From the NCBI RefSeq assembly GCF_001854865.1, contig NZ_MDDW01000028.1:310145-317654 (forward strand): a stretch of DNA of 7,510 nucleotides. Reading direction: 5' to 3'. The first letter of the stretch is position 1, and every line of letters begins with the position of its first letter. The stretch comes from Rhizobium sp. LCM 4573 (GTDB taxonomy: Bacteria; Pseudomonadota; Alphaproteobacteria; Rhizobiales; Rhizobiaceae). The position numbers were made by a program, and so were the translations under genes. The notes below the pieces were generated by a model that worked only from the letters and a program-made list of their open reading frames with translations, searched no databases and had not been told where the DNA came from. Below are positions 1-5,489 of this stretch, piece by piece.

Positions 1-180
1 CAGGGCATCACCATTGCCGTGCCGAAGCCGACGGAAATCGTCGTCACCGGCATCAACAAGCAGCAGGTCGGTCAGGTAGCCGCGGAAATCCGCGAATACC
101 GCGGTCCGGAGCCCTACAAGGGCAAGGGCGTCAAGTACGCCGAGGAACGGATCGTCCGCAAGGAAGGCAAGAAGAAGTAA
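1..180 (+). CDS. rplF: 50S ribosomal protein L6, C-terminal part (partial)
   Basis: This is the last 59 codons of L6, open from the first base and ending at TAA 178-180. L6 is a 50S protein that binds 23S rRNA near the factor-binding region and the sarcin-ricin loop. The visible piece contains the diagnostic L6 segment [11 protein letters not shown] (fragment residues 36-46), preceded by [15 protein letters not shown], and ends in a basic tail (KEGKKK). This is the end of the second L6 domain. A full L6 is about 177 residues, so roughly two thirds lie left of the window. The stop codon overlaps the Shine-Dalgarno of rplR (AAGGA, 179-183), so the two genes are probably translationally linked. 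The family is secure; only the missing 5' part is unknown. Confidence 0.97.
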   Translation, partial: QGITIAVPKPTEIVVTGINKQQVGQVAAEIREYRGPEPYKGKGVKYAEERIVRKEGKKK

Positions 181-192
181 GGATCACGCGAA

Positions 193-555
193 ATGGCTAG
201 CAGGAAACAAGTACTTGCCAAGCGCGCGAGCCGAGTGCGTCGCCAGATCAAGGCGGTCGCCAATGGCCGCCCGCGCCTGTCGGTTCATCGCTCGTCGAAG
301 AACATCTATGTCCAGGTCATCGATGACGTGGCCGGCCGCACGCTCGCAGCCGCTTCCACGCTCGAGGGTGATCTGCGCAAGTCGCTGAAGACCGGCGCTG
401 ACGTTGCTGCAGCTGCAGCCGTCGGCAAGCTCGTCGCCGAGCGTGCCGCCAAGGCCGGCGTGAAGGAAGTCGTGTTCGACCGCGGCCCCTTCCTCTATCA
501 CGGCCGCGTCAAGGCGCTTGCCGAAGCTGCCCGCGAAGGCGGTCTGAGCTTCTAA
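193..555 (+). CDS. rplR: 50S ribosomal protein L18
   Basis: A 120-residue L18, close to the usual 117-120. L18 binds 5S rRNA with L5 and helps dock it in the central protuberance of the 50S subunit. The N-terminus is basic and arginine-rich ([11 protein letters not shown], about residues 10-20), as expected for the 5S-binding tail. The core has [20 protein letters not shown] (27-46) and the protein ends with the family hallmark [23 protein letters not shown]. The ATG at 193 has an AAGGA Shine-Dalgarno at 179-183, nine bases upstream and overlapping the rplF stop. Many relatives have G-x-Y-x-Y-H-G-R near the end; here the first tyrosine position is occupied by PFL, a mild variation. A large hairpin follows immediately after the stop. 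Confidence 0.97.
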   Translation: MASRKQVLAKRASRVRRQIKAVANGRPRLSVHRSSKNIYVQVIDDVAGRTLAAASTLEGDLRKSLKTGADVAAAAAVGKLVAERAAKAGVKEVVFDRGPFLYHGRVKALAEAAREGGLSF

Positions 556-556
556 G

Positions 557-597
557 AATTTCGCCTGGCCTTTCCTGATAGGGAGGCCGGGCGAATT
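557..597 (+). other. Long hairpin directly after rplR stop
   Basis: An imperfect inverted repeat starts two bases after the rplR TAA. The left arm at 557-571 pairs with the right arm at 584-597, giving 14 pairs with one bulged T (561) and one G.U pair (566/589). The apical part can add CCT (574-576) with AGG (580-582). No run of T follows, so it does not look like a simple intrinsic terminator. It could protect the 3' end of the upstream messenger, be a processing site, or reduce read-through. The pairing is seen directly; the role is inferred. Confidence 0.6.
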
Positions 598-624
598 GCG
601 GTTCTGCCGCGAATGAGAAGCGTC

Positions 625-643
625 CGCGGGTTTCGTGCCCGCG
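625..643 (+). other. GC-rich hairpin in the rplR-rpsE gap
   Basis: A perfect 6-bp stem, CGCGGG (625-630) with CCCGCG (638-643), encloses the 7-base loop TTTCGTG. It lies between the larger hairpin after rplR and the rpsE ribosome-binding site. No T-run follows. It may be part of the rpsE leader fold; no function can be assigned from the sequence. Confidence 0.45.
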
Positions 644-698
644 TTGCTTCAATGGGTAATCTGCCGATTGCACCCGGAAAAGAAAAAGGAAAAGGACA

Positions 699-1268
699 AT
701 GGCACAGGAAAGAAGGGGCCAGCGCGAAGATCGCCAGGCCCGTGAAGAGCGCGATAGCGAATTCGTCGACAAGCTGGTCGCGATCAACCGCGTCGCAAAG
801 GTCGTCAAGGGCGGCCGTCGCTTCGGTTTCGCAGCACTCGTCGTCGTCGGCGACCAGAAGGGCCGCGTCGGCTTCGGTCATGGCAAGGCACGCGAAGTGC
901 CGGAAGCCATCCGCAAGGCTACCGAAGCTGCAAAGCGCGACCTGATCTTCGTACCGCTGCGCGACGGCCGTACGCTGCATCATGACGTCAATGGCCGCCA
1001 CGGCGCAGGCAAGGTCCTGCTGCGTTCGGCCAAGGCCGGTACCGGTATCATCGCCGGCGGTCCGATGCGCGCCGTATTCGAGACGCTCGGCGTTCACGAC
1101 GTCGTTGCCAAGTCGACCGGTTCGTCGAACCCCTACAACATGGTTCGCGCCACGTTCGACGCCCTGAAGCACCAGGTTCATCCGAAGGACATCGCGGCAC
1201 AGCGCGGCATCAAGTATGCAACGCTCCAGGCTCGCCGTGCTTCTTCCGGTGTGACCTCGGAAGAATAA
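699..1268 (+). CDS. rpsE: 30S ribosomal protein S5
   Basis: A 189-residue S5, longer than the 167 residues of E. coli, with a charged N-terminal extension (residues 1-20, rich in R, E, Q and D) and a longer C-terminal end, as in other alphaproteobacteria. S5 sits at the back of the 30S near the mRNA entry tunnel and supports decoding accuracy; its N-terminal loop is a known site of spectinomycin-resistance changes. The double-stranded RNA-binding S5 domain spans about 22-85 ([21 protein letters not shown], then [20 protein letters not shown]). The C-terminal domain follows, with [20 protein letters not shown] (101-120) and [12 protein letters not shown]. The VKGGR loop looks normal. The start has AAGGA at 686-690, eight bases upstream. 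It is separated from rplR by 143 bases but closely coupled to rpmD. Confidence 0.98.
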   Translation: MAQERRGQREDRQAREERDSEFVDKLVAINRVAKVVKGGRRFGFAALVVVGDQKGRVGFGHGKAREVPEAIRKATEAAKRDLIFVPLRDGRTLHHDVNGRHGAGKVLLRSAKAGTGIIAGGPMRAVFETLGVHDVVAKSTGSSNPYNMVRATFDALKHQVHPKDIAAQRGIKYATLQARRASSGVTSEE

Positions 1269-1280
1269 GGAGAGCGGATC

Positions 1281-1487
1281 ATGGCTAAGAAAGCAGAAGC
1301 CGCAAAGAAGACGATCACGGTCGAACAGATCGGATCGCCCATCCGCCGCCCGGCCGTCCAGCGTCAGACGCTGATCGGTCTCGGCCTCAACAAGATGCAC
1401 CGGACCCGTACGCTGGAAGACACTCCTTCCGTTCGTGGCATGATCCGGGCTGTCCAGCATCTCGTTCGCGTCGTCGACGAGAAGTGA
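1281..1487 (+). CDS. rpmD: 50S ribosomal protein L30
   Basis: A 68-residue L30 (bacterial L30 is usually about 58-65, the extra here being a short basic N-terminus, [10 protein letters not shown]). L30 is a small 50S protein that contacts 23S rRNA. The conserved body is [44 protein letters not shown]; the segment [10 protein letters not shown] (35-44) followed by a Thr/Arg run and PSVRGMI is diagnostic. The Shine-Dalgarno AAGGAG (1267-1272) overlaps the rpsE TAA and lies eight bases from the ATG, so rpsE and rpmD are probably translationally coupled. The stop is TGA 1485-1487, followed after a few bases by the rplO ribosome-binding site. Present as usual between S5 and L15. Confidence 0.97.
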   Translation: MAKKAEAAKKTITVEQIGSPIRRPAVQRQTLIGLGLNKMHRTRTLEDTPSVRGMIRAVQHLVRVVDEK

Positions 1488-1490
1488 GAC

Positions 1491-1496
1491 GGAGGA
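1491..1496 (+). promoter_or_regulatory. Ribosome-binding site that fixes the rplO start
   Basis: GGAGGA at 1491-1496 is seven bases upstream of ATG 1504, a normal spacing. It is only one base from the in-frame TTG at 1498, which is too close. This favours the ATG as the initiation codon and removes two residues from the longest open frame. Confidence 0.85.
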
Positions 1497-1503
1497 ATTG
1501 ACC

Positions 1504-1983
1504 ATGAAACTGAATGAGATCAAGGACAACGAAGGCGCCACCAAGGATCGTATCCGCGTTGGTCGCGGTATCGGCTCCGGCAAGGGCAAGACCGGTGGTC
1601 GCGGCGTGAAGGGTCAGAAGGCTCGCTCCGGCGTATCGATCAACGGCTTCGAGGGCGGCCAGATGCCGATCTATCGTCGCCTGCCGAAGCGCGGCTTCAA
1701 CAACATCTTCGCTTCCGACTTCGTCACCGTGTCGCTCGGCCGCATCCAGACGGCCATCGACGCGAAGAAGCTCGACCCGAAGGCAACGATCGATGCCGCC
1801 GCCCTCAAGGCTGCCGGCGTGATCCGCCGCGAGAAGGACGGTGTTCGCGTTCTTTCCGACGGCGAGCTCAAGGCGAAGATCTCGGTCGAAGTCGCCGGCG
1901 CCTCCAAGGCTGCCGTCGAGAAGATCGAAAAGGCCGGCGGTTCGGTGAAGCTGCTCGTCGCAGTGGAAGCCGCTGCTGAATAA
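1504..1983 (+). CDS. rplO: 50S ribosomal protein L15
   Basis: A 159-residue L15 when begun at ATG 1504, giving the standard N-terminus [21 protein letters not shown]15 is a 50S protein with a long basic extended arm that threads into 23S rRNA and is needed for late assembly. The glycine- and lysine-rich arm (about residues 18-58: [42 protein letters not shown]) and the C-terminal globular domain with [14 protein letters not shown] (the L15 signature region) are both present. An in-frame TTG at 1498 is rejected because the GGAGGA Shine-Dalgarno would be one base away. It follows rpmD after 16 bases. The gene is followed by a 238-base gap that opens with a terminator-like hairpin, so the upstream block may partly end here. 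Confidence 0.97.
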   Translation: MKLNEIKDNEGATKDRIRVGRGIGSGKGKTGGRGVKGQKARSGVSINGFEGGQMPIYRRLPKRGFNNIFASDFVTVSLGRIQTAIDAKKLDPKATIDAAALKAAGVIRREKDGVRVLSDGELKAKISVEVAGASKAAVEKIEKAGGSVKLLVAVEAAAE

Positions 1984-1991
1984 ATCGTTTG

Positions 1992-2030
1992 AAAATTGCC
2001 CGGAGTGAGCTTCACACCGGGCAATTTTAT
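1992..2030 (+). terminator. Terminator-like hairpin between rplO and secY
   Basis: A perfect 12-bp stem, AAAATTGCCCGG (1992-2003) with CCGGGCAATTTT (2017-2028), begins nine bases after the rplO stop. The 13-base loop can fold further: GTGA (2005-2008) pairs with TCAC (2012-2015). The four T of the right arm are followed by AT. The A-tract/GC-core/T-tract form is that of an intrinsic terminator that could work on either strand. Since secY and adk follow in the same direction with no obvious strong promoter, it may act as a partial terminator or attenuator that lowers secY-adk expression relative to ribosomal proteins, or as a 3' end stabiliser. The structure is seen; the efficiency is unknown. 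Confidence 0.75.
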
Positions 2031-2042
2031 CTCCATATGTGA

Positions 2043-2108
2043 GCCTCACGATCCTGGGGCGATCTAGCCGGTCGCCTGTCCGGGATCATACTGAAAACAG
2101 GGTGAGGC
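2043..2108 (+). other. Nested inverted repeats in the secY leader
   Basis: Three inverted repeats nest within each other: GCCTCAC (2043-2049) with GTGAGGC (2102-2108); GATCC (2050-2054) with GGATC (2083-2087); and GGCGA (2058-2062) with TCGCC (2072-2076). Together they could form one branched or long-stem RNA between the rplO terminator-like hairpin and the secY ribosome-binding site. I see no convincing promoter or protein-coding frame in this stretch. It could be an RNA control element for secY or a remnant of a repeat. Confidence 0.4.
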
Positions 2109-2194
2109 AGCCGATTGCGCCTGCAATCTCCCCGCCCGGTTTTCTGAAACTGAATTTTTGAGACTGCTTTCCGGACCCGGCACTCGTCCACCGC

Positions 2195-2220
2195 CGGAGA
2201 ATTGGTCAGGCGGAGAATTG
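2195..2220 (+). repeat. Direct repeat around the secY ribosome-binding site
   Basis: The 10-mer CGGAGAATTG occurs at 2195-2204 and again at 2211-2220, a 16-base period. Each copy contains GGAG. The second copy provides the secY Shine-Dalgarno (GGAG 2212-2215, six bases from ATG 2222). The first has no start codon at a usable distance. It may be a small tandem duplication or a standby ribosome-binding site. Confidence 0.6.
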
Positions 2221-2221
2221 C

Positions 2222-3562
2222 ATGGCTTCTGCAGCGGAACAACTTGCCTCCAATCTGAATTTTTCGACCTTCGCCAAGGCGGAGGACCTCAAGAAGCGAC
2301 TGTGGTTCACGCTCGCAGCACTCCTCGTTTATCGTCTCGGTACGCATATCCCGCTTCCGGGGTTGAACCCTGAGGCGTATGCGCAGGCCTTCCGTGGCCA
2401 GGCGAGCGGCATCCTCGGCCTCTTCAACATGTTCGCGGGCGGCGCGGTCGAGCGCATGGCGATCTTCGCGCTCGGCATCATGCCGTATATTTCCGCGTCG
2501 ATCATCGTGCAGCTGATGACCTCGGTCGTTCCCTCGCTCGAAGCCTTGAAGAAGGAAGGCGAGCAGGGTCGCAAGATCATCAACCAGTACACCCGTTACG
2601 GAACCGTGCTGCTCGGCACGCTGCAGGCCTATGGCATTGCGGTCGGCCTCGAGAGCGGGCAGGGGATCGTGATGGATCCGGGTTGGTTCTTCCGTATTTC
2701 CACGGTCGTAACGCTGCTCGGCGGCACCATGTTCCTGATGTGGCTCGGTGAGCAGATCACCTCGCGCGGCATCGGCAACGGTATTTCGCTGATCATCTTT
2801 GCGGGCATCGCGGCCGGCCTTCCGTCGGCTCTGGCCGGAACGCTCGAGCTCGGTCGTACCGGCGCTCTTTCGACGGCGCTCATCCTGACTGTCATCGTCG
2901 TGGCGATCGCCGTCATCGCCTTGATCGTGTTCGTCGAGCGTGCCCAGCGCCGCCTGCTGATCCAGTATCCGAAGCGCCAGGTGGGCAATCGCATGTTCCA
3001 GGGCGATACTTCGCACCTGCCGCTGAAGCTCAATACATCGGGCGTCATCCCGGCGATCTTCGCCTCGTCGCTCCTGCTCCTACCGGCGACGGCCGCGGGT
3101 TTCGCCGGTAACAGCCAGCTTCCGAACTGGGCGACGACGATCATTTCGGCGCTCGGCCATGGCCAGCCGCTGTTCATGCTGCTCTACGGTCTGCTGATCG
3201 CCTTCTTCGCATTCTTCTACACGGCGATCGTCTTCAATCCGAAGGACACCGCCGACAATCTGAAGAAGCACGGCGGCTTCATTCCGGGCATCCGTCCGGG
3301 TGAGCGGACGGCCGAATACATCGACTACGTGCTGACCCGCATCACGGTCGTCGGCGCCATCTACCTCGTGTTCGTCTGCATTCTGCCGGAAATCCTGGTG
3401 GCGCGCACGGGCGTTCCGTTAGCCCTTGGTGGTACTTCGCTTTTGATCGTCGTCAGTGTAACGCTCGATACGGTCGCTCAGATTCAGGGCCACTTGATTG
3501 CGCAGCAATATGAGGGGCTGATCAAGAAGTCGAAATTGCGCGGAGGAAAGAGGGGACGATGA
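2222..3562 (+). CDS. secY: Sec translocon pore subunit SecY
   Basis: A 446-residue SecY, the channel of the SecYEG translocon in the inner membrane, which exports unfolded proteins with SecA and inserts membrane proteins with the ribosome and SRP. The protein is hydrophobic with about ten membrane segments (approximate cores 27-40, 76-102, 125-145, 158-178, 185-208, 217-238, 273-292, 317-337, 372-392, 398-418). Family hallmarks are visible: [11 protein letters not shown] (38-48), [20 protein letters not shown] near TM2 (85-104), [20 protein letters not shown] (174-193), and the cytoplasmic C5 loop [18 protein letters not shown] (351-368), whose arginine 358 corresponds to the arginine required for SecA-driven export in E. 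coli. The tail is basic. The start at ATG 2222 has GGAG at 2212-2215. The stop overlaps the adk start (ATGA, 3559-3562). Confidence 0.98.
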   Translation: MASAAEQLASNLNFSTFAKAEDLKKRLWFTLAALLVYRLGTHIPLPGLNPEAYAQAFRGQASGILGLFNMFAGGAVERMAIFALGIMPYISASIIVQLMTSVVPSLEALKKEGEQGRKIINQYTRYGTVLLGTLQAYGIAVGLESGQGIVMDPGWFFRISTVVTLLGGTMFLMWLGEQITSRGIGNGISLIIFAGIAAGLPSALAGTLELGRTGALSTALILTVIVVAIAVIALIVFVERAQRRLLIQYPKRQVGNRMFQGDTSHLPLKLNTSGVIPAIFASSLLLLPATAAGFAGNSQLPNWATTIISALGHGQPLFMLLYGLLIAFFAFFYTAIVFNPKDTADNLKKHGGFIPGIRPGERTAEYIDYVLTRITVVGAIYLVFVCILPEILVARTGVPLALGGTSLLIVVSVTLDTVAQIQGHLIAQQYEGLIKKSKLRGGKRGR

Positions 3563-4209
3563 GATTGATTCTTTTGGGGCCGCCGGGCGCGGGTAAGGGG
3601 ACCCAGGCTCAGCGGATCGTGGAGAAGCACGGAATTCCGCAGCTCTCCACCGGCGACATGCTGCGTGCGGCTGTAGCTGCCGAGACGGAAGTCGGCAAAC
3701 GGGCCAAGGCCGTCATGGACGCGGGCAGGCTCGTCTCCGACGAAATCGTCAATGCGATCGTTTCCGAGCGTATCGATCAGCCGGACGCTGCCAACGGCTT
3801 TATCCTCGATGGTTTTCCGCGCACCCTGGTGCAGGCGGATGCCACCGAGGAGATGTTGAGGTCCAAGGGGCTCGACCTTTCAGTCGTCGTCGAGTTGCGT
3901 GTGGATGATAAGGAGCTTATCCGCCGCGTGTCCGGCCGCTATTCCTGCGCCCAGTGCGGAACGGTCTATCACGATACGGACAAGAAGCCGGCGAGCGAAG
4001 GCGTCTGCGACAAGTGTGGTTCGACCCATTTCAAGCGCCGGCCTGACGATAATGCCGAAACGATGACCAAGCGCCTGGAGGTCTATTACAAGGAGACCTC
4101 TCCGCTGATCGGTTACTACTATGCCAAGGGCAAGCTGAAGGTCGTGGACGGCATGGCCGAGATCGACACGGTCACGGCGGATATCGAGAAAATCCTTGCC
4201 GGCCTCTGA
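3559..4209 (+). CDS. adk: Adenylate kinase, long form with zinc-type LID
   Basis: A 216-residue adenylate kinase, a cytoplasmic enzyme that interconverts ATP + AMP and 2 ADP. The P-loop GPPGAGKGT is at 7-15, the AMP-binding elements STGDMLR at 30-36 and DGFPRT at 84-89, and the arginine-rich catalytic segment [15 protein letters not shown] at 158-172. The LID domain is the long form and carries two Cys-x2-Cys pairs (C130/C133 and C150/C153), which in homologues bind a structural zinc; E. coli Adk has other residues there. The ATG overlaps the secY TGA by four bases, with GGAGG (3542-3546) and AGAGGGG upstream inside secY, so translation is probably coupled. This secY-adk pairing is common, but adk is absent from this operon in E. 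coli. Length and motifs are intact. Confidence 0.98.
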   Translation: MRLILLGPPGAGKGTQAQRIVEKHGIPQLSTGDMLRAAVAAETEVGKRAKAVMDAGRLVSDEIVNAIVSERIDQPDAANGFILDGFPRTLVQADATEEMLRSKGLDLSVVVELRVDDKELIRRVSGRYSCAQCGTVYHDTDKKPASEGVCDKCGSTHFKRRPDDNAETMTKRLEVYYKETSPLIGYYYAKGKLKVVDGMAEIDTVTADIEKILAGL

Positions 4210-4215
4210 GCCGGC
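4198..4215 (+). other. GC hairpin spanning the adk stop codon
   Basis: GCCGGC (4198-4203) and GCCGGC (4210-4215) flank CTCTGA, which includes the adk TGA. Because GCCGGC is its own reverse complement, the two copies can form a 6-bp stem with a six-base loop. No clear T-run follows, so I call it a possible weak terminator or 3' stabiliser only. Confidence 0.4.
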
Positions 4216-4276
4216 TTGGGTCTGTTAAAGAATCTTGGGCGGAGCAGTTGCTTTTCGGCGCTGATTCCGTTAAAGA

Positions 4277-4426
4277 CGCGCCAACTCGCGACAGCTTTGA
4301 GCGATCGGCGCGGATTTCCCGAAAGGACATCCGGAGCTGGTCGTTTTGACTTGTTCCGGATGAAGTTTGAACTGGTGGCCTTGTGAGGCCGCTGTCATGG
4401 AAGAAGCACCACTTGCCGGATGGCAA
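4277..4426 (+). promoter_or_regulatory. Structured leader of the rpsM-rpsK-rpoA-rplQ block
   Basis: Four inverted repeats follow one another before the rpsM ribosome-binding site. First, CGCGCC (4277-4282) with GGCGCG (4307-4312), enclosing TCGC (4286-4289) with GCGA (4301-4304). Second, a perfect 8-bp CATCCGGA (4328-4335) with TCCGGATG (4355-4362), with GTC/GAC inside. Third, GGCCT (4377-4381) with AGGCC (4386-4390). Fourth, TTGCC (4413-4417) with GGCAA (4422-4426) around a GGAT tetraloop, six bases before the Shine-Dalgarno. The position matches that of the alpha-operon leader, where a ribosomal protein represses translation in E. coli. The fold does not obviously match that leader and its regulator rpsD is not in this operon. 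Pairings are seen; regulation is inferred. Confidence 0.45.
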
Positions 4427-4432
4427 CTGGAA

Positions 4433-4438
4433 AAGGAG
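4433..4438 (+). promoter_or_regulatory. Ribosome-binding site that fixes the rpsM GTG start
   Basis: AAGGAG at 4433-4438 is seven bases upstream of GTG 4446. The in-frame ATG at 4383 has no comparable site and would add 21 residues unlike any S13 N-terminus. This decides the GTG. Confidence 0.88.
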
Positions 4439-4445
4439 AATAGAC

Positions 4446-4814
4446 GTGGCACGTATCGCTGGCGTCAATATCCCGACTGCGAAGCGCGTTGTTATCGCGC
4501 TGACCTACATTCACGGGATCGGCTCGAAATTTGCGCAGGAAATCATGGACAAGGTTGGCCTGCCGGCTGACAAGCGTGTCCATCAGCTGACGGATTCCGA
4601 AATCCTTCAGATCCGCGAAACCATCGACCGCGACTATCAGGTCGAAGGTGATCTTCGTCGCGAGACCGCGATGAATATCAAGCGTCTGATGGATCTCGGC
4701 TGCTACCGCGGCCTGCGTCATCGCCGTGGCCTTCCGGTCCGCGGTCAGCGTACGCACACCAATGCTCGCACCCGCAAGGGTCCGGCAAAGGCGATCGCTG
4801 GTAAGAAGAAGTAA
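4446..4814 (+). CDS. rpsM: 30S ribosomal protein S13 (GTG start)
   Basis: A 122-residue S13 when started at GTG 4446, giving the family N-terminus (M)[26 protein letters not shown]13 lies in the 30S head, contacts the P-site tRNA through its C-terminal tail and forms inter-subunit bridges with the 50S. The helix-turn-helix region with YIHGIG (21-26), the middle [56 protein letters not shown] and the basic tail IAGKKK are all typical. A longer frame opens at ATG 4383, but its added residues are not S13-like and the AAGGAG at 4433-4438 points to the GTG. The gene heads the alpha block; rpmJ, which lies just upstream in E. coli, is missing here. A structured leader precedes it. Confidence 0.97.
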   Translation: MARIAGVNIPTAKRVVIALTYIHGIGSKFAQEIMDKVGLPADKRVHQLTDSEILQIRETIDRDYQVEGDLRRETAMNIKRLMDLGCYRGLRHRRGLPVRGQRTHTNARTRKGPAKAIAGKKK

Positions 4815-4820
4815 TTTTGG

Positions 4821-4883
4821 GTGAGCAGTGATTAGTGGGTGGTGATTAGAATCTACTCACTAACGACTGCAGACTGCTCGCTC
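4821..4883 (+). repeat. Heptamer-periodic inverted repeat between rpsM and rpsK
   Basis: From 4821 the sequence falls into seven-base units. The first four read GTGAGCA, GTGATTA, GTGGGTG and GTGATTA (4821-4848), and later units read as complements of the same theme, for example CTCACTA (4856-4862). As RNA it makes a long hairpin: outer stem 4821-4829 with 4873-4881 (9 pairs, one G.U) and inner stem 4832-4842 with 4853-4863 (11 pairs, three G.U), with a ten-base loop. It is more AT-rich than its surroundings. The form resembles short intergenic palindromic repeats that I recall from rhizobial genomes, but I could not check copy number. It starts six bases after the rpsM stop. Confidence 0.65.
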
Positions 4884-4894
4884 CAAGGTGGAGC
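4880..4894 (+). other. Small hairpin next to the heptamer repeat
   Basis: GCTCC (4880-4884) can pair with GGAGC (4890-4894) around AAGGT. It overlaps the last bases of the heptamer element, so the two folds would compete. Nothing else is evident between here and the rpsK Shine-Dalgarno (AAAGGG, 4926-4931). Confidence 0.3.
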
Positions 4895-4936
4895 CGCTGG
4901 AATTACGGCGGTGCAGAGATCAACGAAAGGGATAAT

Positions 4937-5326
4937 ATGGCCAAGGAAGCCACCCGCGTTCGCCGTCGCGAGCGCAAGAATATCACGTCGGGCGTTGCCC
5001 ACGTCAATTCGACCTTCAACAACACGATGATCACCATCACCGACGCGCAGGGCAATGCGATTGCCTGGTCGTCCGCTGGTGCCAAGGGCTTCAAGGGTTC
5101 GCGCAAGTCGACCCCGTTCGCTGCTCAGATCGCTGCCGAAGACTGCGCCAAGAAGGCTCAGGAGCATGGCATGAAGTCGCTTGAAGTCGAGGTTTGCGGT
5201 CCGGGTTCCGGCCGTGAATCTGCGCTTCGCGCTCTCCAGGCCGCCGGCTTCATGATCACCTCGATCCGCGACGTGACCCCGATCCCGCACAACGGTTGCC
5301 GTCCGCGCAAGAAGCGTCGCGTCTGA
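4937..5326 (+). CDS. rpsK: 30S ribosomal protein S11
   Basis: A 129-residue S11, exactly the usual length. S11 forms part of the 30S platform, lining the E-site side of the mRNA path next to S18 and S21. The N-terminus is basic ([15 protein letters not shown]), followed by [30 protein letters not shown] (19-48), which is diagnostic for the family, then [19 protein letters not shown] and the C-terminal [17 protein letters not shown] plus the conserved end [18 protein letters not shown]. The ATG at 4937 has AAAGGG at 4926-4931. It lies 122 bases after rpsM, and that gap holds the heptamer inverted repeat. In gammaproteobacteria rpsD follows; here the next gene is rpoA after 181 bases. Confidence 0.98.
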   Translation: MAKEATRVRRRERKNITSGVAHVNSTFNNTMITITDAQGNAIAWSSAGAKGFKGSRKSTPFAAQIAAEDCAKKAQEHGMKSLEVEVCGPGSGRESALRALQAAGFMITSIRDVTPIPHNGCRPRKKRRV

Positions 5327-5342
5327 TCGTCGTATTACGCTT

Positions 5343-5362
5343 GGACCGCCTTCGGGCGGTCC
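5343..5362 (+). other. Perfect UUCG hairpin after rpsK
   Basis: GGACCGCC (5343-5350) pairs perfectly with GGCGGTCC (5355-5362) around a TTCG tetraloop closed by C-G, the very stable cUUCGg form. It starts 16 bases after the rpsK stop. The following bases (TGCATTG) are not a T-run, so an intrinsic terminator is doubtful. It may be a 3' stabilising or pausing element, or separate rpsM-rpsK expression from rpoA-rplQ. Confidence 0.7.
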
Positions 5363-5380
5363 TGCATTGAACTCGGGAAT

Positions 5381-5413
5381 AGCCGCTTTACCTCCTCGGA
5401 GGTTGGCGGCTTT
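5381..5413 (+). other. Second hairpin in the rpsK-rpoA gap
   Basis: AGCCGC (5381-5386) pairs with GCGGCT (5406-5411), and inside it ACCTC (5390-5394) pairs with GAGGT (5399-5403) around CTCG. Three T follow (5411-5413). This is a second terminator-like structure within the same gap. The inner arm includes GGAGG (5398-5402), which would be hidden by the fold, but no start codon lies at a normal distance. Confidence 0.5.
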
Positions 5414-5439
5414 GACCGTATGCCGATGAGCGATATTTG
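5412..5439 (+). promoter_or_regulatory. Possible promoter for rpoA-rplQ
   Basis: TTGACC (5412-5417) matches five of six bases of the housekeeping -35 consensus. Sixteen bases later is TATTTG (5434-5439), a weaker -10 with three matches including the leading TAT. It lies after two hairpins and about 70 bases before rpoA, a sensible place for an internal promoter. The -10 is poor, so this is a candidate only. Confidence 0.3.
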
Positions 5440-5464
5440 CTCCGCTCGGTGCTCCTCGTGCTCG

Positions 5465-5489
5465 GTTGCCACGATTGGATGGTGGCAAC
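5465..5489 (+). other. Hairpin just upstream of the rpoA ribosome-binding site
   Basis: GTTGCCAC (5465-5472) pairs perfectly with GTGGCAAC (5482-5489) around a nine-base loop. It ends four bases before the rpoA Shine-Dalgarno GGAAGG (5494-5499). The proximity suggests an effect on ribosome access or binding by a regulator; no known family is recognised. Confidence 0.55.

Noticed and set aside
613..698. Possible small gene starting at ATG 613 in the rplR-rpsE gap
   Set aside because: The frame runs into rpsE in another phase, lacks a Shine-Dalgarno, and its sequence passes through a GC hairpin.
552..1589. 345-codon open frame on the - strand across rpsE-rpmD
   Set aside because: It is antisense to three clear ribosomal genes. 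The frame is open because of GC-rich codon bias, the product is low-complexity and resembles no family, and there is no credible start signal.
2027..3016. 329-codon - strand frame opposite secY
   Set aside because: Very rich in R, D, E and H as expected from reading membrane-protein codons backwards; no domain recognised.
4383..4445. N-terminal extension of S13 from ATG 4383
   Set aside because: The 21 extra residues are not S13-like, there is no ribosome-binding site there, and AAGGAG at 4433-4438 supports GTG 4446.
4931..4936. GATAAT as a -10 box before rpsK
   Set aside because: It directly touches the start codon, so transcripts would begin inside the gene; no fitting -35 was seen. It is the spacer after the Shine-Dalgarno.
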